Counted from the stretch's first letter, positions 35,840-44,868 are shown. The stretch is DNA of 64,000 nt from Chryseolinea lacunae (GCF_016735595.1 NZ_JAERRB010000001.1:1391412-1455411), one strand, 5' to 3'. Made by a program: numbers and translations. Notes: a model not told the origin generated them from the sequence alone.

Positions 35840-35870
35840 GACAGGTTCTCGAAAGAGAGCCTGTCTTTAC
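35840..35870 (+). terminator. Intrinsic terminator after EF-G
   Basis: An 11-bp stem (GACAGGTTCTC with GAGAGCCTGTC, one G-T pair) closed by the stable tetraloop GAAA, followed by TTTACTATT. It starts 9 bp after the EF-G stop codon, so the EF-G transcript ends here. Confidence 0.75.
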
Positions 35871-35918
35871 TATTATAACCTAAACGTTGCATGTCAACAA
35901 TCGGCGACGCGATCTATG

Positions 35919-36506
35919 CTATTTCCCAGCCATCCTCTTTCTAATCCGGCTCAACGATGGGCCTTGTATCCCCAGGTATGACGCAATGTGATAGAGGGGC
36001 ACGGAATTGTAAATGTCGGGGTGTTTCTGGGTCATTTCCAGATATCGTTGTTCGGGGCTTTTAAAAAGAAAGCCTTCGGTGTTCGACATAACATCGTTGA
36101 AGGCATGCTCGGCAACCACCCTTCCAAACTTTTCCCATCCGTGAGATTCTGAGTATAACTTATTAAGATGATCGATGTGAATGTATATAACCGTTGAATC
36201 GGTTAGTGAAGCGGTATGATATTCGCATGCTGTCTGATTTAAGAAGCTTTTGAACGACGTCATAAATTGCCGCTCAGTGAAGAAAAGCATATTCTTTTCG
36301 TCGCCTGTTTCTTCGCCTACATGGTATATTCTGAATACGCCACCTATCACAAAACCGAGGTGTTTGCAAACATTTTTGTATTCGTTGTAGAACTCACCCT
36401 TTTTGTAAGATTTTAGTTGCCAATACGGAACAGAAAGTTCGAAGGTTTTATCGTCCATGCCTGTCGCGGACTGTATGGCTGACTTTAATAGTTCTAGCTC
36501 GATCAT
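35919..36506 (-). CDS. Crp/Fnr-family transcriptional regulator, paralogue A
   Basis: A 195-residue protein: a cyclic-nucleotide-binding-like beta-roll (about 20-110) and a short C-terminal region with YHIASYLGIQGPSLSRIRKRM, the recognition helix typical of Crp/Fnr proteins in Bacteroidota. It is clearly paralogous to the regulator at 39871 (shared LSVPYWQ, KKGEFxNEYKNVCKxLGFV and the C-terminal recognition helix). It lies next to the hydrolase gene in the same orientation and may control the hydrolase cluster. No copy of the TTTTCACC dyad was found in its own upstream region. Confidence 0.84.
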   Translation of the reverse strand: MIELELLKSAIQSATGMDDKTFELSVPYWQLKSYKKGEFYNEYKNVCKHLGFVIGGVFRIYHVGEETGDEKNMLFFTERQFMTSFKSFLNQTACEYHTASLTDSTVIYIHIDHLNKLYSESHGWEKFGRVVAEHAFNDVMSNTEGFLFKSPEQRYLEMTQKHPDIYNSVPLYHIASYLGIQGPSLSRIRKRMAGK

Positions 36507-36535
36507 ATCATATTGGGATTATTCTTTACAAAAAC

Positions 36536-36565
36536 AAAAGCTCACAAAAATTCATGTGAGCTTTT
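36536..36565. terminator. Strong hairpin terminator downstream of the hydrolase at 36583
   Basis: Arms AAAAGCTCAC and GTGAGCTTTT are perfectly complementary (10 bp) around a 10-base loop. On the minus strand it is followed by a T-rich run (GTTTTTG), so it terminates the hydrolase transcript; the flanking A and T runs make it work in both directions. Confidence 0.7.
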
Positions 36566-36582
36566 GCATTGGTTCAATTTTA

Positions 36583-37374
36583 CTATTTAACACTCTTCAC
36601 GATAGCTTCGGCAAGCTTGCCTGCAGAAGCAATGAATGATGTGTGACTGCTGATGAGGGTTTCCTCTTTGCCGACAGGTGTATTTTTAACCATTGCCTTT
36701 TGGGCATTAAAGCTCACCGCATTGTCGAGCGTTGTAAAGATGTAGGCCTTTTTCACTTTTCCAAAGTTCTTTTCTGTGAGCGAAACAGGCGTTGCCAAAG
36801 GCGCCAACGGTTCAGCTTTTGTGTTAGCAACCAGGTAAGTTTGTACTTCTTTGGGAGCGTCGAGGGCAAAAACGTCTACGATTCTGTCTTTTGCAATCAC
36901 CGCGGTGCCGTTCTTCTCGTCGATGTTTAAATATTTTCCAATATGGCTATCCGGATCTTGCTTTGCAAGGGAAAGCAAACTTTCGCCGTTTCGGGGCAGG
37001 AACGCAGACAGGTAGACAAGCTCTTTTATTTGACCGGGTATTGCCTCGGCTGTCTGGCTGATGACCAGGCCGGCCATGCTATGACCAACCAGGATTATGT
37101 TCTTTTTAGAACCGATCGCGGTTGTTACGGCGTCTACATAAGATTGCAACGAGATGCCGGCAAAGGATGTCTCGTCTTTTCCATGACCGGGAAGATTGAC
37201 TTCAATAACGCTATAGCCCTTTGCCTGGAGCAGAGGGGTCACGCCATGCCATGCAGAGGCATCGGCCCAGGCGCCGTGCACCAGGACAATGGTTTCATTT
37301 TTCTTTGCAGTTGACTGAGCAATGGCCGCAAAACCAAACATTGTGATTGCAGCAAGTAAGAGTGTTGATTTCAT
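36583..37374 (-). CDS. Secreted alpha/beta hydrolase (EstC-like)
   Basis: A 263-residue protein with a signal peptide (MKSTLLLAAITMFGFAAIAQ). The hydrolase signature is present: VLVHGAWADASAW (oxyanion-loop HG), VNLPGHGKD, and the nucleophile motif GHSMAGL with Ser at about residue 99. A conserved Asp and the late His (SSHTSF) complete the catalytic triad. Relatives hydrolyse esters or acyl compounds; the substrate is unknown. The 18-bp dyad at 37438 lies 64-81 bp upstream of the start, so it is likely under the Crp/Fnr-type regulator encoded nearby. Confidence 0.86.
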   Translation of the reverse strand: MKSTLLLAAITMFGFAAIAQSTAKKNETIVLVHGAWADASAWHGVTPLLQAKGYSVIEVNLPGHGKDETSFAGISLQSYVDAVTTAIGSKKNIILVGHSMAGLVISQTAEAIPGQIKELVYLSAFLPRNGESLLSLAKQDPDSHIGKYLNIDEKNGTAVIAKDRIVDVFALDAPKEVQTYLVANTKAEPLAPLATPVSLTEKNFGKVKKAYIFTTLDNAVSFNAQKAMVKNTPVGKEETLISSHTSFIASAGKLAEAIVKSVK

Positions 37375-37437
37375 TTTCGTTTTTTTGGCCTTTGGCCTTT
37401 TTGTTTACACAAACCTACCAAGCCTGAACAACGTAAA

Positions 37438-37455
37438 TTTTCACCCAGGTTAAAA
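37438..37455. promoter_or_regulatory. 18-bp Crp-type dyad operator, copy 1
   Basis: TTTTCACCCAGGTTAAAA, an inverted repeat reading TTTT-N-ACC-NN-GGT-N-AAAA. The same 18 bases occur at 39859 and 40687. It sits upstream of the secreted hydrolase gene on the minus strand. The binding protein is probably one of the two Crp/Fnr regulators in the cluster. Confidence 0.7.
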
Positions 37456-37513
37456 TCGCCGTTTACGTTTTCAGTTTCCGGTAGCATGTGCTGCCTCTGT
37501 TATTAGTTGTCTT

Positions 37514-38383
37514 TTAAACCTGTGTTCCCAGGAAAATTTCTACTTCCCTGACAAAATCTTCGTGATGCTGAAACAATCCGCCATGACCTGCATCGCTCCA
37601 AATGATGAGTTTGGAGTTGGGAATGTATTGCGACAAAACATAGGAGTTGATGGTAGGCACGATCAGATCGGTTGTTCCATTGACGATGAGCACGGGTTGT
37701 TTTATGGCCAGAAGCTGCTTGCGTTCGTCATCTTTCTGGTAGCCGAATGTTATGATTGCCTTCGCCTGCGCGCCCACCGTTTCGTTGGTGCTGGGGGTGT
37801 CTCTTTCGTTGGCCCTGAGTTGAAGTCGCTTCATAAAGGCCCTGCCGGCTTCTATGCTTTTGGCCGACTTTGCAAAAAACAGATTGACTAACGCATTCGC
37901 CGGCCCATCTTTGTAACCATCGCTGATTACTGATTCCAATTGGGTGATGCCTTCCGAGCCTATCGGGCCCGTGCCGGCCAACACCAGCTTTCTTACCAGC
38001 ATTGGGTAATTGGCCGCAATGTCTTGCGCGATGAAACCACCCAGTGAGAAACCTAGTAAATCAAACTGGTCATAACCAAGTGCTTTAATAAAGTCGATGG
38101 CATCCTTCGCCATTTCAGAAATGGTGTCTGGGGTTTTGCCACTGCTGGTGCTCACGCCTTTGTTGTTAAACAAGACTACGTGGTGATTCTTTGCCAGCGC
38201 ATTTGTTACCGCCGGGTCCCAATTGTCCATGGTGCCCGTGAAGTGCTGTAGAAAAATGATGGGTATGCCACCTTGTTTCCCAAACGAGCGGTATGCGAAC
38301 TTCACGCCCTTCACATCAACATAGTCCGTTGGCACGGTTTGGTGCGTAAACGTTGTGTTGCCTGTGTTTGAATTCGGTTTCAT
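37514..38383 (-). CDS. Alpha/beta hydrolase
   Basis: A 289-residue protein. The catalytic nucleophile motif GFSLGGF contains the Ser, the oxyanion region is FLQHFTGTMDNWDP, the acid is near VNGTTDLIVP and the His is in WSDAGHGGLFQHHEDF, which matches the C-terminal end of haloperoxidase/esterase-type hydrolases. No signal peptide is present, so it is cytosolic, unlike its two neighbours. It has no TTTTCACC dyad upstream. The cluster (three hydrolases and OsmC) suggests a shared stress or detoxification role; this is inference. Confidence 0.86.
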   Translation of the reverse strand: MKPNSNTGNTTFTHQTVPTDYVDVKGVKFAYRSFGKQGGIPIIFLQHFTGTMDNWDPAVTNALAKNHHVVLFNNKGVSTSSGKTPDTISEMAKDAIDFIKALGYDQFDLLGFSLGGFIAQDIAANYPMLVRKLVLAGTGPIGSEGITQLESVISDGYKDGPANALVNLFFAKSAKSIEAGRAFMKRLQLRANERDTPSTNETVGAQAKAIITFGYQKDDERKQLLAIKQPVLIVNGTTDLIVPTINSYVLSQYIPNSKLIIWSDAGHGGLFQHHEDFVREVEIFLGTQV

Positions 38384-38512
38384 TTTTTTGTGTTTAGATT
38401 TATAGTGATGTAAAAATCAGAGCAGCCATCAGCCTTGGCGGTGATGCAGAAGTTAAAAGGCATGACACTATCCAACGCGCTGCCAGCACCCCGAAGGCTG
38501 ATCGCGGTCTGC

Positions 38513-38932
38513 TCAGGCGTAGGTTACGCTTAATGTGATCGGCACACTCAAGGCCTTTGAGATGATGCAATGTGCTTTTGCCCCTTCGGCGATTTCGGTG
38601 AATGTTTTTTCATCGACACCTTCAATAACGGTGGCCTCTAATTCCAGATGGATTCCCGTGATGCTTAATGCCTGCATGTCGAGATCTGCAATGGCGGTGG
38701 TGAAGATGTCGCCGGCGGTGATGCCGTGATGTGCCAGGGTGGCGCTAAGGGCCATAGAAAAACAGCCTGCATGTGCTGCAGCAATCAGTTCTTCGGGATT
38801 GGTGCCGATGCCATCGGCAAAACGGGTTTTGAATGAATAGCGGGTTTCTTTGAGCACCGTGCTTTGTGTGCTGATCTCGCCAAGGCCTTCTTGCAGGGTG
38901 CCTTTCCAATGTGCTTTTGCTGAACGTTTCAT
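38513..38932 (-). CDS. OsmC-family peroxiredoxin
   Basis: A 139-residue protein. The two catalytic cysteines of Ohr/OsmC proteins are present: AAHAGCFSMAL and AHCIISKAL, along with the typical C-terminal VPITLSVTYA strand. OsmC proteins reduce organic hydroperoxides. It sits between two alpha/beta hydrolases on the same strand. The start at 38932 gives MKRSAKAHWKGTLQEG, the usual OsmC beginning. Likely role: detoxification of peroxides formed by or near the hydrolase cluster; inference only. Confidence 0.88.
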   Translation of the reverse strand: MKRSAKAHWKGTLQEGLGEISTQSTVLKETRYSFKTRFADGIGTNPEELIAAAHAGCFSMALSATLAHHGITAGDIFTTAIADLDMQALSITGIHLELEATVIEGVDEKTFTEIAEGAKAHCIISKALSVPITLSVTYA

Positions 38933-38978
38933 AGTGATCGTATTTTGATTGATTGATGAAAATATTTTCTGTTGAATA

Positions 38979-39788
38979 TTATTTTACAATGTTGGTGAGC
39001 AGGATGGCGACCGAATCTGGTTTCACAAGGAAGGGGCTGTGGCCGGTGTTTAACGCATAGGTTGCTGCAAACTGAGGTGTTGCTGCCAGCATGCGTTTTT
39101 GCAGATCGGGAGTGATGGTGTGGTCTACCAAGGTTTTGATATAGACCTTTGGCACCGAACCATAGTTGGCCGTGGTTAACGCCACCTTGTTGGTGAAGGG
39201 GATCAACGGCTCGGTTTGATAGTTTGACAGCACCAGGTCTTTCTGGCTGGTGGTTCCATCCTGTATAAAGGCATTGATGATCTGCTCAGAAACGACATCA
39301 ATGGTTAACTCGTCGCCAGATGGCCTAAGGTTTCCATGCAACACGGACGTGGTGTCGGGTAGTGCCAGATCTAGCAACGACTGGCCCGACACCGGAACGA
39401 ATGCTGCGACATAGATCAGCTTTTCAATTTTGGCAGGAATCTTTTCTGCAACTTCAGAAATCACGACACCACCCATGCTATGGCCCACCAGAATAACCTG
39501 GCCGCTTAGCGTATTGATCGCGTCGACAACAGCATCGCGATACACGTCGATGCTCAGGTTTTGGGGAGCGGTGTGATCAGAACCGTGACCGGGCAATTGC
39601 ACTACCACAACCGTGTTGCCCGATTTTTCCAGGTTCGCTTTCACGTTGGCCCATGCATAAGGCGCAGACCATGCTCCCGGCACAATCACATAGGTCTTGG
39701 TGACCAGCGTGGGGTCATCATCTTTGGAACACGACAACAGCACTGCAAAAACAACTAAAAGGGTGAATGACAATAAGATTTTTTTCAT
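38979..39788 (-). CDS. Alpha/beta hydrolase, lipoprotein
   Basis: A 269-residue protein. The N-terminus is a lipoprotein signal (lipobox LLSC, Cys20). The mature part follows the same family as the gene at 36583: VIVPGAWSAPYAW, LPGHGSDHT, nucleophile motif GHSMGGV, and a late His in NTGHSPFLVKP. It is probably surface- or periplasm-facing. The dyad copy 2 (39859-39876) lies 71-88 bp upstream of its start, overlapping the end of the Crp-type gene. The pair of related secreted hydrolases with the same operator suggests common control. Confidence 0.86.
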   Translation of the reverse strand: MKKILLSFTLLVVFAVLLSCSKDDDPTLVTKTYVIVPGAWSAPYAWANVKANLEKSGNTVVVVQLPGHGSDHTAPQNLSIDVYRDAVVDAINTLSGQVILVGHSMGGVVISEVAEKIPAKIEKLIYVAAFVPVSGQSLLDLALPDTTSVLHGNLRPSGDELTIDVVSEQIINAFIQDGTTSQKDLVLSNYQTEPLIPFTNKVALTTANYGSVPKVYIKTLVDHTITPDLQKRMLAATPQFAATYALNTGHSPFLVKPDSVAILLTNIVK

Positions 39789-39858
39789 GTTTTGGTTCGT
39801 CTAATTTGTTTGTGTTTTTTTTAGACGATGCAAACCTAGCTTGGCCCAAACCGAATAT

Positions 39859-39876
39859 TTTTCACCCAGGTTAAAA
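39859..39876. promoter_or_regulatory. 18-bp Crp-type dyad operator, copy 2
   Basis: Exact copy of TTTTCACCCAGGTTAAAA, upstream of the lipoprotein hydrolase at 38979 and overlapping the stop codon region of the Crp-type gene at 39871 (the last codons read Arg-Phe-stop through the dyad on the minus strand). Confidence 0.7.
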
Positions 39877-40536
39877 TCGAAATTCTTTTTTGGGCTCAAC
39901 AGAAACGGCAGTGTTAACGGCCACCGGGTTTTCTTTTGTGACAATTCGTTTTCTGATTCGGCTAAGCGATGGCCCTTTGATGCCAAGGTAGGATGCGATA
40001 TGATAGAGCGGCACTGAATTGAAAATGTCGGGGTGAACGCTCACCAGTTCACGGTAGCGCTCTTCCGGGCTTTTGAACATAACGGCTTCGGTGTTGGTCA
40101 TCACGGCGAGTAGCGACGATTCGGCAAACACCCGCCCGAAGCGATCCCAAACCGGCGATATTTTATAGAGATGCTGCAGGCTGTCGTGGTGGATATATAA
40201 TATTTTTGATTTGATGAGCGATTGCGTATGATAGTCGCAGCTGTTCTGACTAAAAAAACCTTTGAACGAACACATGAACTGATTCTTGGTGAAAAAGAAC
40301 ATGTTCTTCTCCGCGCCCGACTGGTCGTGAAACCGGTATATTCTGAACACGCCATCAAGCACAAAGCCAAGATATTTGCACACGTTCTTATACTCATTAA
40401 AGAACTCTCCCTTTTTGTAGATTTTGTGTTGCCAATAAGGAACAGAAAGATCAAAGTCTTCGTCGCGCATACCCGAACAGTCTTTCACAAACTTTCTTAA
40501 CCTTTCTATGTATTCATTGGTCTGGATGCTTCTCAT
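39871..40536 (-). CDS. Crp/Fnr-family transcriptional regulator, paralogue B
   Basis: The ATG at 40536 gives 221 residues; a GTG at 40566 would add ten. It has the beta-roll domain and the recognition helix (YHIASYLGIKGPSLSRIRKR), highly similar to paralogue A. The C-terminal tail beyond the HTH is longer and ends EPKKEFRF. A copy of the dyad lies 151-168 bp upstream of its start and another overlaps its stop codon, so both autoregulation and control of the downstream hydrolase gene are plausible. It is the best candidate ligand-sensor for the hydrolase cluster. Confidence 0.84.
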   Translation of the reverse strand: MRSIQTNEYIERLRKFVKDCSGMRDEDFDLSVPYWQHKIYKKGEFFNEYKNVCKYLGFVLDGVFRIYRFHDQSGAEKNMFFFTKNQFMCSFKGFFSQNSCDYHTQSLIKSKILYIHHDSLQHLYKISPVWDRFGRVFAESSLLAVMTNTEAVMFKSPEERYRELVSVHPDIFNSVPLYHIASYLGIKGPSLSRIRKRIVTKENPVAVNTAVSVEPKKEFRF

Positions 40537-41117
40537 GATTTGCCTTTGTAACTTTTTTTGTGACACATAGGCCGGTCGGGATATGTGTTGTATGAAAATT
40601 GTTTTACTAAATGCACGCCGTTCAAGGAGGTTAAAAGCCTTGCCAGGTCATTTGTCTACAAATGAACCATCGCTGAAAGCGAATTTTTTTCACCCAGGTT
40701 AAAATCGGAATGGTTTTTTATTTCGAACTGTAAAAGCAAGTTCGCGTGAGCGCGAGTGCCTCGCATGTAAACTAGCTTATCGACAACGCCGCTTTGAAAT
40801 GCCACGACGTCCGCGGCGTGGTTTCATGCCGGTTGGGGCAAGGGGCACCGGTTCAAGATAATTTGAGAAAGAAATGCTATTTTGTGTAACTGAATTTGCC
40901 GCGTGGGTTTTTTGGTGCTGAACGTTTGTGCGATAGGAGAAATTTGCTGCATCAAGTTCTCGTGCTTTTCATAGCCCCGCTCCCGGGCCGTCCCGACGCG
41001 CCAGCCACGCCTCCATCAGGGCTTGGGGGTGAATGAACTGCCACAGAAAATTTTAACCGGTCAACACTAAACTATTGCGGCCTTAGCAACATCCCAGCAC
41101 TATCACCCCCAACTACC
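40537..41117. other. Intergenic region with dyad copy 3
   Basis: About 580 bp between the Crp-type gene and the FtsX permease. It holds operator copy 3 (40687-40704) and, near 40797-40829, a weak hairpin. No gene was found. Promoters for both flanking divergent genes probably lie here. Confidence 0.5.
40687..40704. promoter_or_regulatory. 18-bp Crp-type dyad operator, copy 3
   Basis: Third exact copy of TTTTCACCCAGGTTAAAA, upstream of the regulator gene at 39871-40536. It may mediate autoregulation; because the next gene to the right (41118) is divergent, it could also affect that permease. Confidence 0.68.
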
Positions 41118-43634
41118 ATGATCAAATCTTACCTAATCGTCGCCTGGAGAAATCTGCTGAGAAATAAGATATTCTCTTTCATCAACATCATCGGTCTTGC
41201 CATCGGCATGGCCGTTGTGTTCATGATCTATCAATACATTCAGGCCGAACGAAGCTACGACTTGTTTCATGCAAACGCATCGCGGCTCTATCGCGTGCCC
41301 ATTCAATATAGCGGCGCGCTTGCGGCAGGCCCATCCGCCACCAATCACCCGTCTATCGGTCCAGCCATGAAGGCCGACTTTCCCGAGGTCGAAGACTTTG
41401 CCAGAGTGATGCGCGGGTCGCAGTTTTTTCCCGCCGTCACCTTCACCTATGAAGGCGATCCCAAGGGCCCCTTAACCTTCAACGAAGAGGCTGTGTTCTT
41501 TGCCGACAAATCCTTCCTCTCCATGTTCTCTTTTCCATTGCTCGAGGGCGACACAAGTGCGTTGAGCGACATGAAGTCGGTGGTACTTCGGAAGGAGATC
41601 GCAAAAAAATATTTCGGCAACAAACCAGCCGTGGGCAATATATTGTTGCTGAACAGAATGCCCGTGAAAGTAACGGCCGTTGTGGAAGTGCCCGAAAACT
41701 CGCACCTGCAGTTTAATGTGCTGCTGTCTACCAGCTTGCTGGGCCCCAATTGGGGCTACGACGAATGGGCATGGCCCGAGTTCTATAACTATGTGTTGTT
41801 GAAACCCGGCGCAAGCCCCCATGCCCTGGAAGCAAAGTTGCCGGCACTCATGGAGAAACACACGGCAAAGATCTGGGAGCAATACAAGTTCAGGTCACGC
41901 ATATGGCTTCAGCCAATCACCGACATTCATTTGAAATCAGACTATACACTAGAGCAAAGCGCAAACGGAAGCGAACGAACAGTCTATTTCTTGTCGCTGC
42001 TGGGCATCTTCATCCTCGTCATAGCATGGATCAACTATATAAATCTTTCCACGGCAAAGGCGCTTGAGCGGTCTAAGGAAGTGGGCTTGCGGAAAGTGTC
42101 GGGAGCATCACGCATCCAGTTGATGACGCAGTTCTTCTTCGATGCATTCCTGGTCAACATCTTTTCCATTGTGCTGGCGGCAATCATCACCGTGATTGTC
42201 ACTCCCTATTTCGAATCACTCATAGGCCGGAATTTTTCTCAGACGCTCATGGCGTCCGGCACCTTCTACACACCATCCTTCTGGGCCACGGTGGTGCTCA
42301 CGTTGCTCGTCGGCATCGCGGTGGTTGGGTTTTATCCTGCGTTGGTATTGTCGTCCTTCAACCCCGCCGTTGTTCTGAAAGGAAAGTTCATCAAGTCGGG
42401 CAAAGGCACGGCGTTGCGCAAAGGCATGGTCGTGTTTCAATATGTGTTGTCCATGATTCTGGTGGCGGGCATGGTCACCATGTCCACGCAAATGAACTTC
42501 ATGCAAAAACAGGACCTCGGCTACGACAAGGAACACATGCTGGTGGTGCGGGCGTCGCCGATAGGTGACTCAACCTATGGAACGCGCGTCAATCAATTTA
42601 TGAATGCTGTGCGGCAACTGCCGCAGGTGAAACAGATTGCAGGATCTACCGAAGTGCCGGGGCACGTCATTGTGGAACGAAACAATGTTCGCCGGGTCAC
42701 GCAAGATGAATCGGGCAACGTCGGCACGTTTTTTATCAATACCGACGAGAATTTTTTCTCCACCTATGGCATAAAGATCGTGGCGGGGAGAAACCTCACC
42801 GAACAAGACAGGTTTCTCTATGTGCCGAGAGATGTAGACCCAAGTCAACCCAAGCTCATCACAGACGATGGCTACCTGATATCAGGAGCATCAAACCGCA
42901 TCATGATCAACGAAGCCCTGGCACAAAGCCTGGGGTTCAAGAAACCCGAAGATGCAATCCACGAAAAGGTTGTGTTTGAGCAGGGCCGCAAATTTGTGGG
43001 CGAGATCACGGCCGTGATCAGCAATCACAATCAACTGTCGCTTCGCGAAAAATATCAGCCCATCATCTATTATTATCCGATGTACGATTTTTGGCCCTAC
43101 TTCTCCATAAAGATCGATGCCAAAGAATTGGAAACATCGGCCATGATCAGCCAGGTCGGCAAACTATTCTCAGATGCGTTCCCCAACAGTGCCTACGAAT
43201 ATTTTTTCCTCGACGATCATTTCAACAACCAATACAAGAACGACGTGCAGTTTGCCAGCATCTTTGGTGTGTTCACCATTCTCGCCATCATCATTTCTTC
43301 ATTGGGCTTGCTGGGCCTTGGCATCTTCAGCGTCTCACAACGCATCAAAGAGATCGGCATCAGAAGAGTGCTTGGCTCGTCGGTCGGCGGAATTCTGTTT
43401 CTGTTTTCAAAAGATTCGTTTTGGCTGCTGGTCATTGCCTACGGCCTGTCGCTTCCGGTCACCATCTTGGGCATAAGCAAGTGGCTCGAAAACTTTGCCT
43501 TTCGCGTAGGCTATGAATGGCAAATGTTTGTTTTCCCCCCGCTGCTGCTGCTGGCCATTTCGCTTGTCACCATTGTTTTTGTCACGGTGAAGTCGGCGGC
43601 GACAAGTCCGGCGGTTTTGTTGAAAACAGAATAG
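41118..43634 (+). CDS. FtsX-like ABC transporter permease (MacB-type), copy 2
   Basis: An 838-residue protein with the same architecture as the gene at 23849: N-terminal helix (KIFSFINIIGLAIGMAVVF), large periplasmic domain, central helix bundle with INYINLSTAKALERSKEVGL, second periplasmic domain and a final bundle with IGIRRVLGSSVGG. It is a classic MacB_PCD/FtsX pair. No ATPase or HlyD-like gene is adjacent. The two copies in this window share layout but differ in sequence, as in Bacteroidota genomes that hold many such genes. Confidence 0.87.
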   Translation: MIKSYLIVAWRNLLRNKIFSFINIIGLAIGMAVVFMIYQYIQAERSYDLFHANASRLYRVPIQYSGALAAGPSATNHPSIGPAMKADFPEVEDFARVMRGSQFFPAVTFTYEGDPKGPLTFNEEAVFFADKSFLSMFSFPLLEGDTSALSDMKSVVLRKEIAKKYFGNKPAVGNILLLNRMPVKVTAVVEVPENSHLQFNVLLSTSLLGPNWGYDEWAWPEFYNYVLLKPGASPHALEAKLPALMEKHTAKIWEQYKFRSRIWLQPITDIHLKSDYTLEQSANGSERTVYFLSLLGIFILVIAWINYINLSTAKALERSKEVGLRKVSGASRIQLMTQFFFDAFLVNIFSIVLAAIITVIVTPYFESLIGRNFSQTLMASGTFYTPSFWATVVLTLLVGIAVVGFYPALVLSSFNPAVVLKGKFIKSGKGTALRKGMVVFQYVLSMILVAGMVTMSTQMNFMQKQDLGYDKEHMLVVRASPIGDSTYGTRVNQFMNAVRQLPQVKQIAGSTEVPGHVIVERNNVRRVTQDESGNVGTFFINTDENFFSTYGIKIVAGRNLTEQDRFLYVPRDVDPSQPKLITDDGYLISGASNRIMINEALAQSLGFKKPEDAIHEKVVFEQGRKFVGEITAVISNHNQLSLREKYQPIIYYYPMYDFWPYFSIKIDAKELETSAMISQVGKLFSDAFPNSAYEYFFLDDHFNNQYKNDVQFASIFGVFTILAIIISSLGLLGLGIFSVSQRIKEIGIRRVLGSSVGGILFLFSKDSFWLLVIAYGLSLPVTILGISKWLENFAFRVGYEWQMFVFPPLLLLAISLVTIVFVTVKSAATSPAVLLKTE

Positions 43635-43755
43635 GCCGGTGGGGATATATGATTTCGTCAACCGTCACACGTATATCCTTCCATTCATTGACCGAACAAA
43701 TCTCTGCCGCCGTACAGCCGCATGACGAACCAACCGACGGCCTGATGATTAAGAT

Positions 43756-43794
43756 GCTGCAAACTCCGACGCCATCAGCTCCGGAGTTTGCAGC
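43756..43794. other. Perfect 13-bp hairpin downstream of the FtsX permease
   Basis: Arms GCTGCAAACTCCG (43756-43768) and CGGAGTTTGCAGC (43782-43794) with a 13-base loop. No T-run follows, so it is not a standard terminator, although it lies 120 bp after the permease stop and upstream of the gene at 43876. It may be an RNA structure, a decayed terminator or a small repeat. Confidence 0.5.
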
Positions 43795-43855
43795 GACAAT
43801 CTTTCACATAGCAGACCGAAGTGACATCAAATTTCCAGACCGGCAGAAATTTCAG

Positions 43856-43863
43856 TATTTTTG
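43856..43863 (+). promoter_or_regulatory. Bacteroidota -7 box near the 43876 gene
   Basis: TATTTTTG fits TAnnTTTG but lies only 12 bp before the ATG at 43876, so the transcript would be nearly leaderless. Its role is uncertain. Confidence 0.25.
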
Positions 43864-43875
43864 ACATTAGTCAAA

Positions 43876-44859
43876 ATGAAATTTTTAATACTCATATCCT
43901 TTGTGCTTGCGTCATTGCAAGTCTCCGCACAGTCGCAATTCAATGGCGATAAATTATCAAATGAAGCGAAGGGCATAGTTTCACTAATCGAGAACGACGA
44001 CACCGTACCATCCAACACCATGGGTCTACACGCTGGATATCTGCCTAAAGATTACCCACTAACGTTACTGAGAGAAAAACTCACGATTGAGGAGTTGGTT
44101 GAGCTAACAAACCATAATAGTCCCATCGTGAGATGGTATGGCTTCAAAGCGCTAACGCAACGTAGCGAGAACGCAGCCTTCCAGGTCATAACGAGTCACC
44201 TGCAAGACACGATACAAATTTCAACCTACTCCAGCTGTTTAGAGCGCGATGAGTTCGTGGGAGACTATTTCCTGGATGTCTTTCGGGGTCATGAGGCAAT
44301 TTCTCACGACTCGCTGCATTCAAATACTTTGGATAGCCTTCTTATTTTTACTCCAAACAAATTGGAGGCTAGGAACTGGGCAATCAGAAGAGCTGGAAAG
44401 AAGTTAAAATATTACAGTAAGATAAGAGAGGTTGCAATCACCGATAGACTGGCCGGAGCTGTAATTGCCCTTGCCAATTTCAAAAGAGCAGAAGATGCCG
44501 ACATTATCATGGAGATGAAAGTTACTGGAGAACCGTTTAGGCACTATCCGTTAGCAACCACATTTTTTGCCATTAGTAAATTTCCGCATCCCAAGTTCCT
44601 GCCTTTCCTCGAGGATCATCTACAACAAATCATGAGTAAGCCACCTGGTGTTGAAAGCTCTTTCTTCTATCAGGCCATATCCAACTATAATAATAAACAA
44701 GGGGGGGTTCTATTGGCTCGCGGGTTTCAAATTAATGATAAGGCATTAAGGTCAAAGCACCTCGAAGAATTATCCCGGGCTTTAACTAAAAACTCAAATC
44801 CTATTTATAAAGATCTCCGAAAAAGGATAACCACTGAGGCAAAATTTCAAGTTGACTAG
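43876..44859 (+). CDS. Secreted HEAT-repeat-like hypothetical protein
   Basis: The ATG at 43876 gives 327 residues with a signal peptide (MKFLILISFVLASLQVSAQ). The mature part is helical and contains repeat-like helix pairs (SPIVRWYGFKALTQRS, NWAIRRAGKKLKYYSK, HPKFLPFLEDHLQQIM), which suggests a HEAT- or Armadillo-like superhelix. Family not recognised. Base composition is AT-richer than its FtsX neighbour. The following gene starts 9 bp after its stop and may share its transcript. Confidence 0.6.
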   Translation: MKFLILISFVLASLQVSAQSQFNGDKLSNEAKGIVSLIENDDTVPSNTMGLHAGYLPKDYPLTLLREKLTIEELVELTNHNSPIVRWYGFKALTQRSENAAFQVITSHLQDTIQISTYSSCLERDEFVGDYFLDVFRGHEAISHDSLHSNTLDSLLIFTPNKLEARNWAIRRAGKKLKYYSKIREVAITDRLAGAVIALANFKRAEDADIIMEMKVTGEPFRHYPLATTFFAISKFPHPKFLPFLEDHLQQIMSKPPGVESSFFYQAISNYNNKQGGVLLARGFQINDKALRSKHLEELSRALTKNSNPIYKDLRKRITTEAKFQVD

Positions 44860-44868
44860 TGTGAATTT

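Noticed and set aside
43649..43864. 71-codon plus-strand frame across the 13-bp hairpin
   Set aside because: Low protein character and crosses the perfect inverted repeat; the gap is better read as non-coding.
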